A model generated the notes under the pieces. The model was not told where the DNA came from. It ran no database searches and saw only the letters and a program-made list of their open reading frames with translations. The translations under genes were made by a program, and so were the position numbers. From the NCBI GenBank assembly GCA_030386875.1, contig JASJYW010000026.1, forward strand, positions 14,898,246-14,962,245: a stretch of DNA of 64,000 nt, in the 5' to 3' direction. The stretch's first letter is position 1. Every line of letters begins with the position of its first letter. This document shows positions 58,823 through 64,000 of this stretch, piece by piece. Source of the DNA: Morinoia aosen. Its lineage: Eukaryota; Arthropoda; Malacostraca; Amphipoda; Talitridae.

Positions 58823-60676
58823 ATGTCTAATAAGGACTTTATCATTAAATCTCGTGGTTTCGTCAGGACTCAGATTACTAAACTTCATGACAAAATTTCT
58901 AGTGATTATTTAGTTCTTTCCGAGACTGAGAAACAGGCTCATGTCTTTAAGTTGAACCAGTTGGAAACTGATGTAACTGCTTTCGATGCTCAAGTGGCTT
59001 CGCTGTTGTACGGGTCTGGTGTTGATGATTCTAAGTTTTATGAAGAATTGGAAGCTTGCCAGGCTTATAAGGATAAGATTGTCGAATCTAGAAGCTTTCT
59101 CACTGTAGTCATGACTTCTCCTGTAAGCGGTGGTGCGGCCACATTACCTCCTACTGTAAGCAAACTCAAACTGCCTGAAGTGCCTTTACCTAGTTATTCT
59201 CATGCTCCTGAGGAGAGTTTACAGCACTTCCTGAGAGGGTTTGAAAGCATCCTAAACAAATATTCTCTTACTAGCCACGAAAAATTCATATTCTTGAAGC
59301 GTCAATTAAAGGGTGAGCCTTTGTCGCTCGTTAATTCTCTAGGCGTGTCGGAGCAGTCGTATGAGAACGCAAGGGAATTGTTGATAAAGGCATTTGCCAG
59401 TGAAACGGTTCAAAAGTTTGATGCAATAAAGCGTTTGGCTACCCTGGAGCTACCGGTAAATGGTAATTCTTACGAATTTGTTAGTGAAATGAGAGTAGCT
59501 TTAGAATCTTTTCGTGTACTTCAGATTGACATTGAGACCATCCAACAATTTTTCGTTTGGAATGCCATGAATTCTGATTTGCAAACTCAGTTAATAAACA
59601 TCTGTAATAATAATAAACCTACTATTAAAGAAATTCAAGACAATATCTTTAAAGCAATTGACCGTTGCAAAGAAATTGACTCTAACAAGAGTACAAGCAG
59701 GGACAAAAAAGTAAGATCTTGCAGTTCCTATTCGGCAGAACCTGACCTTTCTTCTTTCGCGGTAAATGTTAAGTACGGGTCCAGAGGCGAGCCTAGGGCA
59801 AATTCCGTGAGATTTTGTAGCTTGTGTAGTGAAACCGGGCGGTCTAAAGTCACTTCTCACGTTACCAGAGAATGCAGGAAGTACGAGACCCCTGAGTCTA
59901 AGATAGCACGGTTGAAGTCCTTAAATTATTGTACTCGTTGTGGCTTTGCTAATCACTCAACTGAACAATGTTCTTTTAAATTTGGTAGGCCCTGTTTTAA
60001 ATGTAAAGGTGACCACATGACCTTCTTGTGCACCGAGGGTAATCCTCCTAAACATAAATCTCCTACATCTAGAAATAATACCCCATCAAATGCGAGTTTG
60101 TTCACTGGTACGGTTTGGACGAGTGTAGCCGATATTGGTGAGAATTCTGTCATACCGACATTTACTGCAAAAATAAAGAATGTTGATATACGCGCTATGA
60201 AAGATACTGGCTGTCAGCCTAACTTCATTGTCTCTAAAATCGCAAGTGACTTAAACTTGCCTATCCTGCGTTCTAATGTGCCAATAACTGTAAACGGTTT
60301 TAACGAGGCTAGGAAGCTTGTAACTAATGTAGTTCAGGTTCCTCTAGAAATGAACGGTAAACTTCGCACGGTAGAGGCCATTTGCATTCCTGAAATAAGA
60401 CTTAACGTAAACTTACCTGGTCTGTCTGATGTGGCGAAGCAATTTCAGATTAAAGGATATAAACTGGCAGATTCCTTGGTAACTGAATCTGATTCTTTGT
60501 CATGCTTACAGTTTGTGCTCGGAACCAATGATTCGTATGTTTTGATTGAGCAACAAATTGAGTTTGGAGACTCTGTTCCATCAGTATTTGCGAGGACTGA
60601 GGCAGGTGTTCTTCTCTTCGGTAATCTGAATAGGCTTCTGGCGAATGTTTCTTCCCTTCCACCCTCAGAGTCTTGA
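58823..60676 (+). CDS. gag-pro: BEL/Pao Gag-protease polyprotein
   Basis: 617 residues from the ATG at 58823, 96 bases after the primer-binding site. Residues about 110-290 resemble the DUF1759 capsid region of BEL/Pao Gags (for example EESLQHFLRGFESIL and EKFIFLKRQLKGEPLSLV). Three Cys/His knuckles follow: C332/C335/H346/C351, C370/C373/H378/C383 (CX2CX4HX4C) and C391/C394/H398/C403. The retropepsin-type protease has its active site at MKDTGCQ (D461-T462-G463) and a flap-side GVLLFGN near 595-601. Gag packages RNA and the protease cleaves the polyprotein. The ORF ends at UGA 60674, immediately followed in the same frame by CAG and the ATG of the RT ORF. In this group gag and pol are commonly one ORF. 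Confidence 0.9.
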   Translation: MSNKDFIIKSRGFVRTQITKLHDKISSDYLVLSETEKQAHVFKLNQLETDVTAFDAQVASLLYGSGVDDSKFYEELEACQAYKDKIVESRSFLTVVMTSPVSGGAATLPPTVSKLKLPEVPLPSYSHAPEESLQHFLRGFESILNKYSLTSHEKFIFLKRQLKGEPLSLVNSLGVSEQSYENARELLIKAFASETVQKFDAIKRLATLELPVNGNSYEFVSEMRVALESFRVLQIDIETIQQFFVWNAMNSDLQTQLINICNNNKPTIKEIQDNIFKAIDRCKEIDSNKSTSRDKKVRSCSSYSAEPDLSSFAVNVKYGSRGEPRANSVRFCSLCSETGRSKVTSHVTRECRKYETPESKIARLKSLNYCTRCGFANHSTEQCSFKFGRPCFKCKGDHMTFLCTEGNPPKHKSPTSRNNTPSNASLFTGTVWTSVADIGENSVIPTFTAKIKNVDIRAMKDTGCQPNFIVSKIASDLNLPILRSNVPITVNGFNEARKLVTNVVQVPLEMNGKLRTVEAICIPEIRLNVNLPGLSDVAKQFQIKGYKLADSLVTESDSLSCLQFVLGTNDSYVLIEQQIEFGDSVPSVFARTEAGVLLFGNLNRLLANVSSLPPSES

Positions 60677-60679
60677 CAG

Positions 60680-61891
60680 ATGGCAGATCGTGCAGACGTC
60701 TCTCCGACCTGTGAGCTAGGTAACTGTGGTAATTGTATTGGTTTCTCTGCATACGTCGTCTTAGACGATGAGGGGGAAGTTTTAGATAGAGATCTTCAGT
60801 TGGCAACAAGTGAAGTGTTGGATTTTTGTTATAATAGAGTAGTCAATTACGATAGAACTAGCGACTCAGAATCTCATGAAGAAAACGATGAAGTTGTTAA
60901 TTTTGTTTTGAGTAATACTACTAGAGATGCAGATGGGAGACTAATCATGCCCTTGCCTTGGCGGGGTGAATTTTCGCACTTGCTGGGATCAAATTTCGGC
61001 CTAGCGAAGAGTATACTTAGCTCTAATCTACGGAAACTTCATAAGGACAAAGAAAAATTGATTATGGTGGATAACGTTTTTAAGGATCAAGTCGAGTCAG
61101 GAGTTATTGAACGTGTGCCTAATTTTCGTGAGTTTTGTGGGAACAACAAGCATAGTTTCTTGGCTCACATGCCCATTTTCAAGTTGCAGAGAGCTACTAC
61201 TAAATGTAGGGTTGTCTTTTTGTCTAACATTTGCGAGAAATTTCAGGGTAAGGTTTCAATGAACCATAATCAAGTTCTTTGTCCTGGCCCTTGCCTGAAT
61301 CATAAAATTTCTACTGCCTTGTTGATGCTGAGATTCGGTGAAAGACTGTTAATTTACGACTTGCGTAAGGCGTTCCTGCAGCTCTCATTAAATGATCTAG
61401 ACTCTAACCGTTTGATGTTTCTCTGGTTTAGGGACGTATCGAACGGGGATTTTTCCTTGGAGGCCTACAGAAATTTGAGATTGCCCTTTGGGTTAAAGCC
61501 TAGCCCGGCGTTGCTGATGTTGGCCTTGTTTAAAATTCTGGTCCTCGATGAGAGCGAGTCCAATGATTTGAAACTATTGAAAATTCGGCTGTACTCGTTG
61601 ATTTACATGGATAATGGGGCCTATGCTGGGTCAGACGAAGAAGTGCAGTACGCGTTCTCAAAGTTGAATGAAATATTTAACCCATATAAATTTGAGATTC
61701 AGCAGGTGGAAACGAACTCAGAGAAGGTGCACCAGCTGTTGGTACAAAAAGGCGAGTCTCCTCCAGAAACCAAAGTCCTAGGTATGGTTTGGGATAAAAG
61801 TTGCGATGCACTTGATTGTACGATTGGAGTTGGATGTCCAGGCCAATACAAAAAGGTTAGTTCTAAAGACTATTGCATCACAATACGATAA
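60680..61891 (+). CDS. pol: BEL/Pao reverse transcriptase segment
   Basis: 403 codons in the same frame as gag-pro. RT signatures are IFKLQRATTKCRVVF, LIYDLRKAFLQLSL (D227), LRLPFGLKPSPALLM and the motif-C box IYMDNGAYAG. Motif C reads YMDN (residues 309-312) instead of YxDD. LGMVWDKS near 367 marks the connection to the next domain. The last residues, after about 388, are off frame: the true continuation is in the ORF at 61806. The crossover window contains an A5 run at 61850-61854. Translation could start at the ATG at 60680 or by reading through the UGA at 60674. Confidence 0.88.
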   Translation: MADRADVSPTCELGNCGNCIGFSAYVVLDDEGEVLDRDLQLATSEVLDFCYNRVVNYDRTSDSESHEENDEVVNFVLSNTTRDADGRLIMPLPWRGEFSHLLGSNFGLAKSILSSNLRKLHKDKEKLIMVDNVFKDQVESGVIERVPNFREFCGNNKHSFLAHMPIFKLQRATTKCRVVFLSNICEKFQGKVSMNHNQVLCPGPCLNHKISTALLMLRFGERLLIYDLRKAFLQLSLNDLDSNRLMFLWFRDVSNGDFSLEAYRNLRLPFGLKPSPALLMLALFKILVLDESESNDLKLLKIRLYSLIYMDNGAYAGSDEEVQYAFSKLNEIFNPYKFEIQQVETNSEKVHQLLVQKGESPPETKVLGMVWDKSCDALDCTIGVGCPGQYKKVSSKDYCITIR

Positions 61892-62615
61892 CTTCGGTTT
61901 AATTTTGCCTTGCTTAAATAGGGCTAAGTTATTTGTTCATAAGCTGCAGTGTTGCTCTGGTTTACAGTGGGACTCTGTTTTGAATGATGAACTCATTAGG
62001 GAGTGGAAAGTTATTGCACGCCAATTCAATGCCCGACCTAACTACACCATAAAGCGGAATGTTGGTCACCACTCTGACGCGTATGAATTAATTGCATTTT
62101 GCGACTCTAGTAAATTGATGTACGGTGTGGTGGTCTATTTGAAGAACGTTTGCACTGGTGTGGTCAGTTTCCTGCTAGCGAAGAATAGAATTATTAATGA
62201 CAGATTGAGTGTAAAAAGCATTCCCGTTCTCGAGCTTCAGGCCGTGGCCTATGCAGTGGAAATATTGGCAGAGTTACGGGACCAATTATCTGGAGAGTCG
62301 ATCTTGTGCAAGGTAAATTTCGTTAAGTTTAAAGTTTGCACAGACAGCATGATTGCACTGCACTGGATCAATTCTTACGCGCTTAAGCTCGAGAAAATGC
62401 AGAAACATTCAGTGTTTTTACAAAATAGGTTGAAACAAATAATGGAGATGACAAAATCCTTACCCGTAGAATTTTCTTTCGCAGCGTCAGTTGAAAATCC
62501 TGCCGATTTGACAACAAGGCCTGTCAGTCCTAGAAAACTAAGCGTGAGCACTTTTCATGAGGGGCCAGAATTTCTTTCAGGTGATGCTGAAAAATGGCTC
62601 AAGATTTTACGGTAA
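61806..62615 (+). CDS. pol: BEL/Pao RT connection and RNase H segment
   Basis: The frame is +1 relative to the RT ORF. Residues 12-48 (ANTKRLVLKTIASQYDNFGL and following) match the Pao/A17-type region after RT. RNase H acidic residues are D100 (IAFCDSS), E143 (VLELQAVAYA), D180 (VCTDSMIALHW) and D234 (VENPADLTTRP). The ATG at 61806 is probably not a real start; the segment should be joined to RT upstream and integrase downstream. It ends off frame at 62615, where the integrase frame begins next to an A5 run at 62590-62594. RNase H removes the RNA strand during reverse transcription. Confidence 0.85.
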   Translation: MHLIVRLELDVQANTKRLVLKTIASQYDNFGLILPCLNRAKLFVHKLQCCSGLQWDSVLNDELIREWKVIARQFNARPNYTIKRNVGHHSDAYELIAFCDSSKLMYGVVVYLKNVCTGVVSFLLAKNRIINDRLSVKSIPVLELQAVAYAVEILAELRDQLSGESILCKVNFVKFKVCTDSMIALHWINSYALKLEKMQKHSVFLQNRLKQIMEMTKSLPVEFSFAASVENPADLTTRPVSPRKLSVSTFHEGPEFLSGDAEKWLKILR

Positions 62616-64000
62616 GCTTGCCTCACCCTTGCCAGGACAGAGAGCGACCTCCCGAGCAGACTTATCTGGCAAGCGCTGGAGTAGAGGTGAGGGGCATAGA
62701 GTTCGCCGTTCCCGCTTCGCGATTCTCGAGTTTCGCTAAATTAGTATCAGTGTACTTTATAGTAAAGAGATTTTTTTTTTGTTTCGTAAGGAAATTCGGG
62801 TCGGAGCCGGTGAAGCAGAGATTTGAGGAAAAAAGTTCAGAATTTAACCGTTCCCAAGCTGTTACAGATCTCTTACAGCTTGACCAACAACTTCACTTTG
62901 GCGATATTTTTGAATATTTCAGAAACAGAACTACTTTGAACGAAACTCCTAAGTTAGTCTTTCGGTTGAATTTGTTTATCGATGCAGCCGGCCTTTTGAG
63001 AGTGAAGAGCAAGTTTGGCCGGGCTAGTGATTATAGTCATAATAATTATAACCCGATTGTGCTCTCAAAGAATAGTCGTGTAACTGAGTTGATTATTAGA
63101 GATGCACATGTGCAAGCTGCCCATTCCGGTTGTTATACTTTACTTAATCAGTTGAAGAGGGAGTACTGGGTTGAGCATTTCTTCTCCACAGTGAAACGCG
63201 CTATTAAGAACTGCGTGGTGTGTAAGAGATTCAATTCTCGTACTGTAAAATTAAATCAGAACTCTTACAGAGACTTCAGGAGAAATCCCCCTTGTATTCC
63301 GTTTCGATCGATTTTTGTGGACTATTTAGGTCCCATGTGGGTCGGTAGTCAGACGGGCAAAAGGAAAGTTTGGCTGCTGTGCGTGACGTGCTTATGGAGT
63401 AGGGCCGTGAACCTGAAAATTTGTGCAGACCTGTCGGTAGAGTCATTCTTGACAGCATTTCAGACGCACGTATACGAGCACGGTGTGCCTAGTCGCGTGT
63501 TTTCGGACCTGGGATCGCAACTAGTCTCAGCTGCAAATATTGTCGCAGATTTCCTTAAAGATGTGCATACGCAGACCTTCTTGAGCAGAAATGGAGTTGA
63601 ACCTGTAAGATTCGATCATTATTTCAAAGGAAACAGCTCTCTAGGCTCCTTGGTGGAGGTTTGCGTCAAGTTCGTTAAACGGCTGCTCTACAGTTCAATT
63701 AAGAACTTGGTATTACCTTTGGATAAGTTTGAGCTGCTGGTAGCGAAAGTTGTGCATTTTGTGAACAAGCGACCGCTGGCTTTTAAAGAGGCTCTAAGGG
63801 AAGATGTGGAGCAGACTCCTTTGCCCATAACCCCAGAGTTGCTTTCCAGGGGACGAGAATTGATCTCTCCTAACATTATTCCCTATCTGACCAGTGGCGA
63901 AGTTTGGCAACCCGATACCACTCGGGAGAAATCCTTACTAGACGGTTTTTCTAGGCTATCTACCATTGATGACAGACTTGTCTCTACGTACAATGAGGCC
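62591..64000 (+). CDS. pol: BEL/Pao integrase segment, open to the window edge
   Basis: A frame without stops runs from 62591 to the last base (470 codons, 3' end missing). A variable linker leads to a zinc domain with H-X4-H (DAHVQAAHSG) and C-X2-C (NCVVCKRF). The catalytic core follows: D in FVDYLGPMW (codon 63320), D in VFSDLGSQL (63506) and E in SLVEVCVKF (63656), 49 residues between the last two. The triad is complete. The first ATG is 62594, but as part of Pol it needs no start of its own. The preceding RNase H frame is offset, consistent with one base missing in the A5 run at 62590-62594. Integrase inserts the cDNA into the host genome. Confidence 0.88.

Larger units (their letters stand above)
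57510..64000 (+). mobile_element. BEL/Pao LTR retrotransposon, 5' part, cut by the window edge
   Basis: The satellite stops after CTAAAATGC and TGTCTAAAAT begins a long LTR. A primer-binding site, a Gag with three zinc knuckles, a DTG protease, then RT, RNase H and integrase follow in that order. The RT and RNase H sequences and the gag-protease layout are BEL/Pao-like (Belpaoviridae). The 3' end, 3' LTR and target duplication lie outside the window. Pol is split over several frames, so this copy is either defective or carries indel errors. Confidence 0.9.

Overview
The window is animal, most probably arthropod, nuclear DNA from satellite-rich heterochromatin. It holds no cellular gene. About 46 kb is one tandem satellite with a 119-bp monomer. 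The rest is two LTR retrotransposons inserted into that satellite, plus two runs of exactly 500 N. One of the elements is BEL/Pao, a group known only from animals. The species cannot be named from the sequence.

Layout. 1-27502: satellite in the forward orientation (about 231 monomers). 27503-28002: 500-N gap. 28003-28093: a scrap of the same satellite in reverse orientation. 28094-38236: complete Ty3/gypsy-type LTR retrotransposon on the + strand, with 321-bp LTRs and an AGAG target-site duplication. 38237-46444: reverse-orientation satellite (about 69 monomers). 46445-46944: second 500-N gap. 46945-57509: reverse-orientation satellite (about 89 monomers). 57510-64000: 5' part of a BEL/Pao retrotransposon on the + strand that runs off the right edge.

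The satellite is not a simple tandem. Shared point variants show higher-order structure: a 10-monomer (1190 bp) period with 11-, 12- and 20-monomer relatives, and nested duplications of roughly 1-3 kb in both orientations. The orientation change falls exactly at the first gap, so it may be a true inversion or a scaffolding error.

The gypsy-type element has nearly identical LTRs and an intact pol (protease, RT, RNase H, integrase). Gag is split over three frames, and a textbook -1 slippery heptamer (T TTT TTA) joins gag to pol. Downstream of pol there is no normal env. Instead there is a 107-aa ORF with an N-myristoylation-type start, one membrane span and a basic flank. This is the least explained coding feature of the window. 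The BEL/Pao element has a long LTR with 24- and 28-bp minisatellites, a Gag-protease ORF ended by an in-frame UGA, and a pol broken into three frames. Its last part (integrase) is open to the window edge.

Four frame breaks in the two elements and both LTR differences can each be explained by a one-base length change in a homopolymer run. Residual long-read assembly error is therefore as likely as real decay.
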